A stretch of 64,000 bases of DNA from NCBI GenBank assembly GCA_963920665.1, contig OY987273.1:1738501-1802500 (forward strand), in the 5' to 3' direction. Below, in pieces: positions 47,124-59,276 of the stretch. This DNA comes from Straminergon stramineum (Eukaryota; Streptophyta; Bryopsida; Hypnales; Calliergonaceae). The first letter of the stretch is position 1; each line of letters opens with the position of its first letter. The notes beneath the pieces were generated by a model, which was not told the origin of the DNA, did no database searches, and saw nothing but the letters and a program-made list of their open reading frames with translations. The position numbers and the translations under genes were made by a program.

Positions 47124-49922
47124 CAAGCCAAGGAATAAGGGATGCATAAATTACAGCGTGGCGTCCATGGTGTATGCAAAACTCATTTTAAACTGCAAGG
47201 TAGATTGGAGCACTTATCCATCTAAGGTGGATTCTCCACTTTTACTGCAACCCAATCAAAAAGACATTCCCGATTTGTACGATTCTCAGGCAGAATCAAG
47301 TGAACCAACGAAGACTCCAAAAGTATTAAAAAATACTACAACGCATACAACAAATGTCTTCGAGGTTTTCGGTGATGCAATACAATTAAGGCCCACAGAA
47401 GTGGCACAATCTTGCACGGAAGTGAGCAATGTCTCCTCAGGAGGTGTGGACGAAGAGGTTTTTGTAACTCCTCCAACGTGCTTCACATCCACACCGAATG
47501 TGATAACATTGGGTGAACAAAGCATGGCTCCAAGCAAGGAAACTACAACGAATGAAACAACCTTGGGCGGTCTAGACATGGCTGCAAACAAGGAAACACT
47601 GGTAGAAGAACGTGGGTCACCTTTTTTGCTAGATGGAGAGGTCAATGAGGAACAACTTGCAAGGACCAATGCTAGAATTCAGGGCTACATAGATAGTAAA
47701 GATCTTGAGAGCTTGATAGAATATACAACTCCGATTTCTCAGCTGCCAACGACGCCAAGGCGAAGCCAAACATTGAGTCCAATTTGAATGTTGAGTCCGC
47801 ATCAAAAAGTAAGCCCGAGTCAAAGGTTGAGCCCAAGACAAATATTAAGTGCAAGAACTGGAAAGCATCCACATTTGGCAACTTTAGGCTTGGCTCAATT
47901 GGAGATTCTTTGTTCCATACCCACCGCCAATCAATTGGAAAAGCTGTTAGAATGTTGTAGTCATTGATGAGTACTAGCAGAACAACATCTTGATTCTAAT
48001 CCCAAAAATGAGGCAGGGAGCTCTAGTCAGCCCGCAGGAAAAGGTGGTTGGGGTACTATTTCGCAAACCGCATACAGATTGAGATCTTTAGCTCAAATGG
48101 TAGCTGAAATTACTCCTTGGATTGGGGACATGCCAGAGAAATTTTCGAGAATGGCACTTGAATTGTTGGCTAGTGCCTTGGCTTTTTGCAATTTCACCGA
48201 GAAAGTGGCACCAATTCTTGAAGGTGGCGTGATGAACTTAAAAAGTTTGATGGCCTTAAAAGAAGACATTCATTAGCTGAAGATGAAGTATGAGGACTTG
48301 GAAATGAAGTTGCAGATGTCATAGGAAAACATGCAGCATGAACGTTGTAACAAGGTCATTCAAAGAAAGCACATCAAAGAATTGGAGCTCGAAGTACAAG
48401 AGTTGAAGAGGGGTAGGCCTACCACAAGCTCTGTGATCATTCCATTTGTGCAAGAAAGTCAAGAGAGCGATCAACTCTCTCTTCCTTTTGAGAAGGCAAA
48501 AGCGGTGGAGACGTCCATCATCTTGAATGTGGATGAGGTTGGGAATGACAAAAAATGTGAAGAGGTAGTACGGACCATCATTCCTAATGTTCCCCTTACA
48601 TTGCAGGATGCTTCGACACAAACAAAAGGTAGTGAGATGGAGGAGCTATAGTTGAAATTAGATGAAGCAATTCAAGAGAAAATCCTTGTTGAGTTGGAGT
48701 TGGACCGATTTCAAAAAATCATGGGCATGGAGGAATGCATGCCGAAGAGCGGATTAGAGTCTCGATGGTTGGCATGGGTACAAAACCTCCAAGACAAATC
48801 CTCTATAGTACCTCGAGCAATGAAAGGGCTTATGAAATTGGCAATGAAGTCAGATGAAGAATGCAATGCCTTGGAGACCTCTTTGCTTCGGTTCAAGAAA
48901 GTGTTTGATGAACATCCAAGGGGTTCCACCAAAATTACATGTTGGGGGGACATGGATGACATGTTTGAGCGGTTGAACCACGCAAAGAAGGACAATGTTG
49001 CACACATCGATTGGGCCTTGGAAGTAGACGAAGGGTGGGTCCCTTACAACATGCTTTCAACGCACATCAAGGAGAAAGACAAGACAGTAGTGCATGCTTG
49101 CGATCCAGCCTCAGGAATCTTGAAGAGTCATTGTAGCCTTTGCCAAGGTCCTTTTGGCCCCGAAGGAGCCCTAACCATGGGCTAATGTTGCCACACTTTT
49201 CACGTCACATGCATTGTGAAAGCATCACTCATTCGTTGGATTTGTGTCGAGTGTCGTTTTCCTCTGAGCCCTTGGTTCTATGAAATGCTTGGAATTTGGG
49301 AAGATATGCCCCCCGGCCACGAATACAATCGATGGACCCTTCCTCTTGATCAAGGGCCATACCAGTCCAGAATTTCTTGCATTGGGGGCGACCTCTCACG
49401 TAGGATTCAATTGATTGTTGACATAGATTGTATGAGGAGTCTAGAGAGCTAGTGGATCCTTTCATATGGATGACCCTCAATAGAGAGGTGGAGTTGTGGG
49501 CCCGGGGTATTGAAGATGGCGAGGCTCGTGAATTGTTTTGTTGCAACATGGGGGGCCATTGGAGGGTGCAACACAAGAAGTTTTTTTTCAGTTTCCCGAC
49601 AAAGAAGTGCAAAAAGGGCAAAACAACACTTGGGTAGAGGTGGAGCATGCTTAAGAATTCAATGAGCAATACAGGGCTTACAATCACACTTTGATTGCTA
49701 GGGCCCTTTTCTTGTCAAAGTTGAAAGAAGCTGCCAAAGCTCGTGCTCTTGTTGAAATAGATTGGGAAACAACTACAAGGCATTCATTTGTGGAGGTAGC
49801 TGGAGCATTTGACAAGAGGATAGGTGACATCATAGCTCATTGGAAGGGGTTTCTATTAGTCGGTTTTCGACCAATAGGGTTACCCATCAAAGTTGATGAC
49901 AAACTAGTCAATGTACAACGAC

Positions 49923-49936
49923 GCTAGCATGTGAGC
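49923..49936 (+). repeat. Terminal inverted repeat of unit B, left
   Basis: GCTAGCATGTGAGC, followed by degenerate subterminal copies (GCATGAGCC, TGTGAGTTGTGAGC, TTTGAGCC) up to about 49990 that also occur in unit A. Confidence 0.85.
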
Positions 49937-49989
49937 TTGGAGGCATGAGCCTGTGAGTTGTGAGCGTGGAGTATTTGAGCCTAGAGCCC

Positions 49990-50929
49990 CCAAAACTTTT
50001 TTGGGGCAAAAAATTGCCCCCAAATTTTTCTCGTTCATTTTTTCTCCCAAAATGGACAAAAATTTCCTATTTTTAGTGAATATTGTGACCTATGACTGTG
50101 TCCCCTAAAACCGTGGACTCTGGAATGAGTTATTTTTTATTCTTTTGAAATTGCTTATTACTATGGGAAAAGATTGTCAAATTTGATTGGAAAGTTGCAG
50201 CACTTAGTTCAATGATTACAATGGGAAATATGCTAGATGGTTTCAATATTATAGATAGATGCCATTTGGACACAACTTAGTTGTATTGTTTTCACTACCT
50301 AATTTGAATACATAGGATTTGGTGTCTGAATATCCTAGAACAATTGGGATTTTTCATGTGACTTTGTGTAGGCTAAGTAGAAAACCTCAAGGTTTGGGTG
50401 AGATGATGAATAGAAGCCATGGTGGATTTAGGATCGGCATTTGACTCGAATTTTAAGTTTTGGTGGTTAACATAATTTACAATTATAAAATTCATTTCTC
50501 TTCATAATTGTAAGAACTGCCAAAATGTTGACATCCTCCCCCAAATTGTAGGGAATGAAGAAGATAAACGAAATGTAAAAAGAAAAAACCCCGAGGAATC
50601 CAAAGAATGAGGAAATGGAAAAACTGGGGAAAAGAAAAAAACTGGGGACAAAGAAACTAAATAAAAACGGAAATTTAAAAAAATGGGAAAATGAATTGGA
50701 ACACATTGGAAGTAAAAAGACTATGAAGACGTTTTGAAAGTAGGAAAAATACTTGGAAATATAGTCATTTCTATGAATTGGCAACAAAGCACTTCACTTA
50801 TGAAACATGCTTCTATAAATAAAAAATGAATTAACATTTTCCCTCCATACACTGCAAATCATTTCAATCGCAATATACGCGAATGAATACTATGTAATTG
50901 AAGTATGCGGATAAATGTAGCCATGTCTA
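49990..50929. other. Unit B subterminal non-coding region
   Basis: Aligns in reverse with 12600-13560 of unit A, including the purine-rich block at 50560-50720 (the pyrimidine block of unit A). The open frame on minus at 50467-50787 is a by-product of this block. No gene. Confidence 0.6.
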
Positions 50930-53900
50930 TTATGGAACTGTAATGATTCCTGCTCGAACTAGGAGTACCTTCAATTCATTGAAGCTATAACTAGGTGCAT
51001 GAATGAATTTGTCTTCATGGATGTCCATCTTGCAGAAGTACCTATACAAGTAGTATAGGTGTTTGCAATTCACATATTACTGTCAACCTTCAATAGCTGA
51101 AACAACCATATTCACGAAGTTTGGGCATGTGCATTTGGGGAACATACCCACTGTAATTTGATAGATGTTTTTGTTAGTATCTGTCCTTGTCTCAAGTGCC
51201 ACTATTGCACCAAGGCCTGGGAAGGGGAGCAAGGTGACTCCTACTATTTGTCCTCTAACATTTCCTGCACTTTCCCACTTGTTCCGTTGTTCCGTAGTTG
51301 GTGCATTGGCTATCCTTCAAATGGTTCGGTTGTTCCTAACCGTTGGATATGCATCTGGGTTCTTGGGTGTTGGTTGGTCATACAAGACAATCTAGAAAAC
51401 CTTAGACATGGTGAAGAGTCGCCGTGGGGACAATGTTGGCCTTTCTTGAAGGTGGAAGCCTAGATGTTGTAGCAGTAGAGTCTCCTCCCTATTGAGGTTG
51501 GTCCCATTGAGAACGGGCCACACCTTTGGTACCTCAGGCCAATCAATGATCCACTTCCTTTTCGTACCTTTTACACATCGTTCAATGTCATCCCAACAGA
51601 ACCAGAAGTGGACCACCACCTCCTGCTTGCTCCCATAATCTTCTTTTCGGCCCCAATAGGTTGGAGTTGGTGTTCCCTTCCTTCCCCTTGCGATTTTGGA
51701 GGCACACCTCATGTTGGTGGTCCGTTGTTGAGCGTGGCATTTTGCATTGGACTTGTGGCTGATCCTAGCAATGTGCCACTTGGAGGTGTCACAGTCACTT
51801 TCAAATGTCATTGTGACATATTTAGGATTCTGGGTTTGAGGTTGTTCACCTGGACCCTCCAAAGATTGAAGAGAAGCCATTGTGGACCTGGTTCTCACAC
51901 GCGGCTGAGAGAAGTTCACTTTGTCCGGTCTATGTGAATCTCTGGCATTACCGATGGGTATGTCCAACTTCCTCTTTGTTCTCCCAAAGATTTCCTCTCC
52001 TTCCAAGTGTGGTATTCTTGTTCCCATCCCCTCTACTTTAAGCAACGTGTTCAACGCTTCTGCGATTTTCTTGGGACATCCACTTCGTCTCGCAGCTCTG
52101 AGTTTGAGCTCCCCCTTGGACGGCCCTGATCCAGATGCATGTCCTTTGAGGTATGCCCGATAGTTGGTCATTTGCATCCATGCACGAATGCTGTCATCGC
52201 AAGTTGCGTCGAAGAGGTTGTTTCCTTGCTTTCCCAACATTTGAAGCCATTTGTTGTGAACTGTTTCAAACAGATTGCAGAAAGGTAGGTCGGTCATCTC
52301 TTCCAAACTCAATTTCTACAAATCCATCCATCCATAACATAGAAGTGAGGTCATCCAATTTCATATTCGAGGGTTAATAGCCCATGTGATCATCCCAGAC
52401 TCATTGCAAATGTATGAACCTCATTTGCTTACACACCAAGACGTTCGTGAATGTAAAAATACAAAAGAGATTCTTTTCTCTACGAAGGAGCACTATAGGA
52501 GACATCTACCTTGGAGGAAAAAGACTGACATGAGATTCTCAGGAGGGGGTCCAAGAGCTCCTTCTTGAGTGGGAGTCTCTAAAAAAAGAGTAACATTTGG
52601 GAGCCTAGAACCTTCAATCGGATTTGACTAAGGTCTAGGTGCCCTATCCTTGACCTCCCATTTGGGCCCCCCCTCACATGCTCATCAATGAATTCATAAA
52701 AGGTAAAAGTAATTCCTACTAGAATATTCTCAATCAAAGTCTCCACGTACATGCCTCTAAGCTTGGAGGGTACACCTCTATTCTTCAACAACCACTTTAG
52801 ATAAAGGAGAACGGATACTTCAAAATCAACTTATGAAGTCACTTACCATAGTCATGAAGCCTCCCCATTGTAGGTATCGAAAATACCAAAAGGCTAGCCA
52901 GTGGTCCAAGTGATGAAGATCTTCTTCACTTGCAGCACCCAACGACAACCACCATGATCGAATTGTGAGGTACCGCGTCTCTGCTTCTTTGACAATCTTC
53001 GATTCTTTGTATTGTTTGCACAGGGTAATGTGTTGTTGTTGGAATGCTTCTTTGATGTGCTTTTAGGTATGCTTGTGGAGCGAACTACTCCAATGCAGCA
53101 AACACATTCTCTTGCGATTCTCCACTTTCTCATCGGGTGACCCACTTCTGTAGACAATCCGTGCCGCATTCCAATTGGCCATCGCACTATCTGCCATGAA
53201 TCCTTTGAAGTTGGTGTGTTCCACTCCATGTCTTGCCATGACCGTGTTTAGAGATCTCCAAAATTGGACTTGGATCTTCATGTTCTCCGATTGCATATTG
53301 TAGGTGGCCACGGTCATGAATTTTTTGTACTCCGCATCATACATGTGGCATGCCATGGTGCTCCACTTGTTGACACATCTGACGTGGTCAAACATTATCC
53401 ATGCGTTTTGTAAATCCCCTCTTGGTTGCATTCGTTTGACAAGGTCCACTCCACTTCTAGGTCCTTCTATGAGCATTTTGAAGAGGTAGACCTTCTCCCT
53501 TCCCTGTCCTAGGAAGACACTATCATGTATGAACTCGAACTTTGACTCTTTCTTCATTGTCATAATATTGTCGATGACCCCTCCCTTATTGTTGGAGTGA
53601 AACAATGATATGACATTCCTAATGTTCGGACTGCTTAGAAATTGGAATCGATCCATGACTTCTTCTAGTTCCTCACCCTTCAACATTTCTTTCTCCCCCT
53701 CTCCATTGTGAAACAAATAGTTCGTGAGGAACTCTTTGCTGGTGGAGAGTGCAATTGTAGAGTTGGTGGCCATGGGCGTTTTGGCCACCTGCTGTGCAAT
53801 GAGTCCCGAGATTTTCTCCGCGGAGTCTCTATACATGCCCTTTGCTACAAGGTGCATATGATTTCCGAAGTGTATAACCGCCCTAGTCATTTTTTCATTA

Positions 53901-54900
53901 TTGCAATATACGTAGTATATTCTAGCATCACATGTATTCAAGCACAGCGGGGGGCTCTTGCAAACTTTGCATACTAGAGTACAATCTTTGGGAGGACTCC
54001 CCCCTTTAGCAAAAGGACAAATCGTGTAACCAGTCCACTCTATTTCATTCATTTTGGAAGCCCTTTTTACATAATCACAATTTGGATTTTGACAAGCAAG
54101 GTGTCTGGCGCAATATGACTTACGGAACTTGAGGTTGTCGGAATTGTGAATGTTCGTGGTCATCAACTTACACCACGGGTGTCCGTCGTACCGCTTGTCC
54201 ATTCCCTCCAAGTTCTTAGTCACTGAGGAGGAGGATGTAGATCGATAAAGGGGCAATTCGAAGATGACGTCCCCGTTGAAATGAGTTGGCAAGTACTGCA
54301 CACACTGGTGCTTCACAACGTTGACATCCATATTGGATAGTTCATTCTTAGAACGCCGCACAGTCGCCAGTCTCTTCAAGCACTCCATTATGCTGACTTG
54401 TTGAGTAGGTGATGGGTGCACCAGAGGACGTGACAATAGAGATGGGGCTGGACTATTGGAGGGGATGATCTATTATGAGTGGATGTAGGCCTTTTCACTC
54501 GTCTCCAAAGAGATTGGACATTGTTGCTTTTCAAGCATCACGTTAGGTGACTCACCTTCCGATTCACTCAACAATTCTATGATGGATTCTAGTTTCTCTA
54601 CCTTCACTGACCTTAAAATTGTACTCTCAGGGAGTAGTGGGAAGCCCTCATGAGGCGATCTGGATGACACCGTGTGTGCAACATATGGCATGTCGACTGT
54701 GGAGTTATCCGACTATCAACTCCAAATTTCTGTTGAAACCCCTAGCATGGAAAGCGGAAGTCCATAAGCCCTGTAGTTCCCTGGGGCCACGTACCAGCAA
54801 TGGCCATCTCCATCTAGACTCTTGACAACCGAAATGGATTGCACCAATTTACCTAACTGGGACAACTTTTCTTCTTCAATGTAGATGGAGGACTCTACAA
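50930..54900 (-). pseudogene. MULE-like transposase gene, unit B copy (best preserved)
   Basis: Leader block (about 54900-54720, GHCWYVAPGNY). A 457-codon frame follows (54436-53063) with a Cys/His finger KSYCARHLACQNPNCDYVKR, paired Cys CKVCKSPPLC, and HFGNHMHLVAKG, a WRKY/GCM-like C..C..HxH layout. A DDE-type core comes next: MFDHVRCVNKWSTMACHMYD, TVATYNMQSE, NFKGFMADSAMANWNAARI, CLLHWSSSLHK. One stop follows the 457 codons. Further on, DHWLAFWYFRYLQWGGF precedes an intron of 531 bp (donor GTAAGT 52846, acceptor AG 52316). A 306-codon exon (52312-51392) and a SWIM finger (CTCPNF, then NCKHLYYLYRYF, CxC..CxH) complete it, with stops inside. MULE transposases cut and paste DNA and give 8-10 bp duplications. 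The family call is inferred from the SWIM plus core layout. Confidence 0.75.
52316..52846 (-). other. Intron of the unit B transposase gene, conserved in unit A
   Basis: Donor GTAAGT after GGGGAGGCTTCATGACTATG and acceptor TTTGTAG before AAATTGAGTTTGGAAGAG. Unit A has GTGAGT (7334) and CTAG (7717) at the equivalent points, with an unrelated-looking 384-bp interior. Conserved borders with diverged interiors support real splicing in the ancestor. Confidence 0.7.
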
Positions 54901-55544
54901 ATTTGAAGTGTAGGTATAGGAGGTGACTCTACAAATTTGAAGTCTAGGTGACCTGGGTTAATTATCCATCATCTATGGGAAACACAAGCAGAGCATCTTG
55001 ACCATGCACTCTAATACAAGCCATCCTCATGGAACACGGCCAGGAGGTGAGGGATGTTGAGAGGCAATGGAACTTTGGGATCAGTGAAGGCATCCAAATT
55101 CAAATGGCCTTATATAGTACCCTTTCATTTGGGCATTTAAATTTGGTTGAGCAATACGTTAAGTGCGGTTTGTATGATAATTATTCATCTTATTTGAGTG
55201 ATAAAATCCACCACTAGAGGTAGCTGTCCATTATGCACCGCCATCCAAGTATTCATTTGTTGCATGTCCGAGACCTTAGGGAAACTGAAACAGCCTCATC
55301 ATTTATTTATTGCCGTTCATTAAGTGGGTGCAATAGATTTGTCACCTATGCATTGGAAGAGGAGCAAAAATAATTGTGTCGGCTGATCTTGAAATCCCTG
55401 ACTTCTTTAATTGCCTCTAAGCGGCACATTGAAAGTTCTGCCATGAAGTAGAGTTAATACGCTTGGTGGTCCAACAAGCACAAAGGAATTTATCAAATCC
55501 ACATCGTATACCTCGATCGTAGCTCTGAAATAAGTGCATACATT
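54901..55544. promoter_or_regulatory. Presumed divergent promoter region, unit B
   Basis: Gap between the two divergent 5' ends. A TATA-like TATATAG at about 55111-55117 lies 430 bp upstream of the methyltransferase-gene frame on plus. The tandem CTCTACAAATTTGAAGT at 54893 and 54926 is a 33-bp direct repeat near the transposase start. Promoter function is inferred from position only. Confidence 0.35.
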
Positions 55545-57096
55545 TTGAGTCTCAACTTTGCCATGTCCATTTTAATTGGTGGCCATTGCATAGGTGTGGA
55601 GAGGAGAGGGAGGTTTCATGTAGAGTTCTTTCACCTTATGCTTGGAGAATCCCCAAATGCTGAACTTGTGCTTATTGACGTGAGGAGTAGAAAGAGGCGT
55701 CATAGTTTGTTTTTCTCCTCTTCCAAGGCTATAAAGAAGTCCAAGATGAACAAGAAGAAGGTAGTGTCTAGAACTTCTCAGTCTATGCTTGGAGAGCTAA
55801 GGAAGTCCCTTCGCTTTGTTGGTGGAGGGGAAGTAGTGGAGAGGATGGCCCTGTACCAAAAAATGTTGGTGGAAGTCAGGCCATACTAGAGGAATCAAGT
55901 GTCAACCAGAAGCAAGAAGAAGACAACTCCGGGGCCACTGTGAGTATTAATTCCATTTTTGCTATTTCATTGTTCTAGTCCCAAGTAACATACTCCATTT
56001 TTTTCTTGTGCAAAGGAGGTTTATGATTCCAAAAATTAGTGTGTCCAATGTGTTTGTAAAATAGAACAATTAGGAAAACATGAGATCCCATAGGGGTACT
56101 CAATCATCCTTAAAACACAGTTTGGGGCGAATCGTGGATCCCCTGAGAGAAATGAAAGATTCGTCTTTGTCGCGAGAGGAAGTCTTTTGGGAAGAAATGT
56201 AGGCTCTGATTGTAGAGAAGTAGCGAGCTATTTTTATGCTTAGGAATCATGCTCTTCATCCCTGAAATTCAGCATATAGAAAATTAAAGTATAAGGGCCA
56301 TGGAATTAATGACTTAAAATCAACAGGTAGCATTACTTTGTAGAATTTACGAAGATCAAAACATAATAGACCTTTAACATGCATGAGATACGCAGATTAA
56401 AAATGTCATCCTTTTTCTGGTCTAAGCATGGCGAAGCCCAAGTAAAGCCCCGTGAGTCCCTATGTAGTCGCGACCACTGCATGCATGGCGACAGTTTTGC
56501 ATGGCTGCATTTCCTCAATCACATTCTCGGAGAGGTCAAGATTTCGAGAAGTGCATGCTCTTTGTAAATTGAGTAAGGGGGTTGGTGGAGAGATAAGGGA
56601 ACCCGAAAATAGAGAGAGGATTGACCGACCCTACCACCTTCCCCGCCATCTATAGTTTCTCATCTCCTAGATCAAGCGCACCGAAGTTGGCTGCGGCATG
56701 GGCCACCCACCCATTCCTCCTGTTTTGAATTCGAGGATCCTCGCCACCTCGTCCTCCCCCCTAATCAATATTGTCCATCCCCCTGCACATCGCCGAGCAC
56801 CACCTCTTGGGCACAACGACCTCCCCCTTTGAAATCCCAAATCTCAAATTTGAAAGACTGTGAATTGTTTCCAAATTCTCACGCGGTGTCCACCATGACA
56901 CATGCGCAAAGGGAGGAGAGTGCGCTTGGAAAGCAAACAACACAAAGCCGTGCAAAAGATGACATGAAGGACATGGAAGGGACGTCAATGTTGTGGCCAC
57001 GCAAGCTCAGCAGCCAACAGAAGGTTCGAATTCATGCCCATTTCCACAGCACAAAATTGGCGTTGAAGCGTTGGTTGTAGAATTCTAAGATATCAT

Positions 57097-57765
57097 GGGA
57101 CCCTATGGAATCGAGAATTTTTGGACACTACTGTGGACTCATGGGGCGCAGTCAAAGGGGCCACAGTGGAGGTGACGGCCTTGCGATGCCCTCGCCGTGG
57201 CATGTCTCTGTGTCCCCAATTTTTTTGAATGAATGCGGGTCCCCTGCTGCTATGGGACGAGGTCTTGCCTTCTTGGCCACGCAAGGGATCTCCTTGCCTT
57301 TGAATTTTAGTTTCACGTGTCTCCCTAGTTGTTTGAGATTCAATCAAAATTGTTTGGGGTCCCCCTTTTGGGAGGTGGAGACACGCCTAAAGGTTCAGTC
57401 GGATTCGACTTGACTATGACAGGTGCCAGCTCCACCCCCCAGAAATGGGACCCTATGGAATCGAGAATTTTTGGACACCGTTGTGGGCTCATGGGGTGCG
57501 GTCAAAGGGGCCGCGGTGGAGGTGACAGCCTCGTAGTGCCCTCGCCGTGGCATGTCTTTATGTCCCCAATTTTTTTGAATGAATGCGGGTCCCCTGCCAC
57601 TATGGGATGAGGTCCTGCCTTTGTGGGCGCGCGAGGGATCTCCTTGCCTTTGAATTTTAGTTTCACGTGTCTCCCTAATTGTTTGAGATTCAATCAAAAT
57701 TGTTTGGAGTCCCACTTTTTGGGGGTGGAGGAGACACGCCCAAAGGTTTAGTCAGATCCCACATC
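57097..57765 (+). repeat. Tandem duplication, 350-bp unit, in the first intron
   Basis: GGGACCCTATGGAATCGAGA starts at 57097 and again at 57447, and both units run in parallel to about TTTAGTCAGATCC. They differ by scattered substitutions and small indels, mostly transitions, so the duplication is not very recent. The unit A intron has related sequence near 2040-2140 (GATTTGACTTGACTA). The overlapping frames on both strands here are by-products. Confidence 0.85.
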
Positions 57766-59163
57766 TTGGTAGTTGAACTCATCTTACATCATTTTGGTTT
57801 CAGATTTTCAAAGGACCTAGTGGATTACCATCTAGCTTGCTGCAATCAGTGACGCCTAGCATAGAGGAAGATGCTCGAGAACAATCAAAGCCGAAAACTC
57901 CTACGGATGAAGACATCAATGTATCAAGTGACTCCAAAGACAAAGGGGGCGATGAGGAGGACTTGGTAAGGGCTCAAAATATTAGAAAAGGTGCTTGTCT
58001 TCTACCTAGGGCTTTTCCAGACTCGAAGCTTAGTTGGAATACCAATTGGCCAAATCACCTGATTGTAGGATATACCTGCAAACGCATGCAGCTGGAGTTT
58101 TCCTTAGAGAGTTCTGATACTGAATTCAACTCAGAGCCATAGACGTCCATGTCCATCATTAGTCCATAGTTTGAGGAATGTGATTGTAGCGATAGTGTGG
58201 GTAGGCATGGAGAGGTCATCATTCTTTTGAGCTCGGACTCAGAGAGTGATGTTGAGATTCTTGAGGGTTGACTGGACTTGATGTCATTCTATAGTTTCAA
58301 AGTACGGTGTATTCTAAGTGTGACCTTTGAGTAAACCATATTTTGAACATCTTTTGAAATTTTATTACAAGTGTTGTTTCAATTGGTTGTTCAAGTGATG
58401 CGCTGGGTCCATTGCCGTGGAGTTTGGCTTCCATATATCTCATGTACATTTATTCCTATCCATGCCTATTTGGTCATCTTCTTTCGTGGTTGCCTTGGTA
58501 AATGGATGTGTCGCCTCTGAATGTAACTCAAGATGATAGAATTTTGGAGACACTAAGAACTGATGACACTACCCAACCTGAAATCGGAGTCAAAGAAGGA
58601 CACCCAAAGGAAGAGGATATGCTAGACGAAGAGGAGAAAGACTTATTGGAGGATGACCTACGGAGGCTGCAAAAAGTAGATTTCGTCTCCACCATCAATG
58701 TGTTGAGGATGAAGCCGGAACACATGTTTTGATTTCCGATTCCACTTTGTCGGCTTGCTGCTATGCCAATGGTGCGGCCCACTCTCTCATGCGACATGCA
58801 ATTTCTTGAGCAAGAGTTTGCATGTGGATACCGTGATAGGGCAACAGTCTTCTACGTTTCTACCACGAATGAGGTGGGCGAGATGTCATAGTTCACGGCG
58901 CAAGAGATGGATGAATGGGACCATTTGTGGAAGGAAAAGAATGTTGCATTCGAGGAGTACGTGGATTCACAGCCCACATTGAAATTCCTCAAGAACTTGA
59001 AGTTCTTCGTCTGCGACGGAAACCACTGACACTTGGCCTGGATGAATGTCATCTCCAGAATGTATTCCACAAATCCTCATTGGCACTATGCGGTAGACAG
59101 CATTATTTTGGACACCAAAGGCAAAATTGAGATTGTCATACAGGTCATGTACGACATCAACAA

Positions 59164-59276
59164 GTGAGGTCACTAATCCCGCTATCATTTCATTCTGAGT
59201 TTCAACCCTGAATTTCATGTCATGGTATACTTGCAAAATGATGTACTCAAAGCATGAACTTCTAACCACTATGTAG
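59164..59276 (+). other. Intron of 113 bp after the ParB-like exon, conserved in unit A
   Basis: Donor GTGAGG and acceptor ATGTAG. The equivalent intron in unit A (72-188, minus) is 117 bp with donor GTAAGT and acceptor ATGTAG. The flanking exon sequences align closely. Confidence 0.7.

Larger units (their letters stand above)
45664..49922 (+). pseudogene. RING-H2 family gene, copy 4 (most complete), split by a solo LTR and cut by unit B
   Basis: ATG at 45664 (MTDQGVPTNDGRTSRGEKKK). The N-terminal block (WTFKTCKKYVKMYHIDKLWP, CCKPRNCNNKHFVHR) breaks at 46000 because of the LTR. It continues in frame after 47128 with SVASMVYAKLILNCKVDWST. A Ser/Thr-rich acidic linker (47230-47790) and helical segments (48079-49010, with KELELEVQELKRG) follow. 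A RING-H2 finger lies near 49128-49235: CSLC, then C-C-H-x2-H-x2-C (one stop just before), then CVEC, so all eight ligands are present. The C-terminus (LPLDQGPYQSR, KLKEAAKARALVEIDWE) is truncated at 49922, where the first bases of unit B supply the stop. Only a few stops besides. A ubiquitin-ligase role is inferred from the RING type alone. Confidence 0.65.

Noticed and set aside
50467..50787. 106-codon Phe/Ser-rich frame on minus
   Set aside because: It lies on the purine/pyrimidine-rich subterminal block of the transposon and is not conserved as protein in unit A.
53063..54436. Host WRKY or GCM transcription factor
   Set aside because: The Cys/His block is fused to a transposase-like core and SWIM finger inside an element with inverted termini, and a second copy exists.
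57093..57715. Pairs of near-identical 60-106 codon frames on both strands
   Set aside because: They reflect the 350-bp tandem duplication in an intron rather than duplicated genes.
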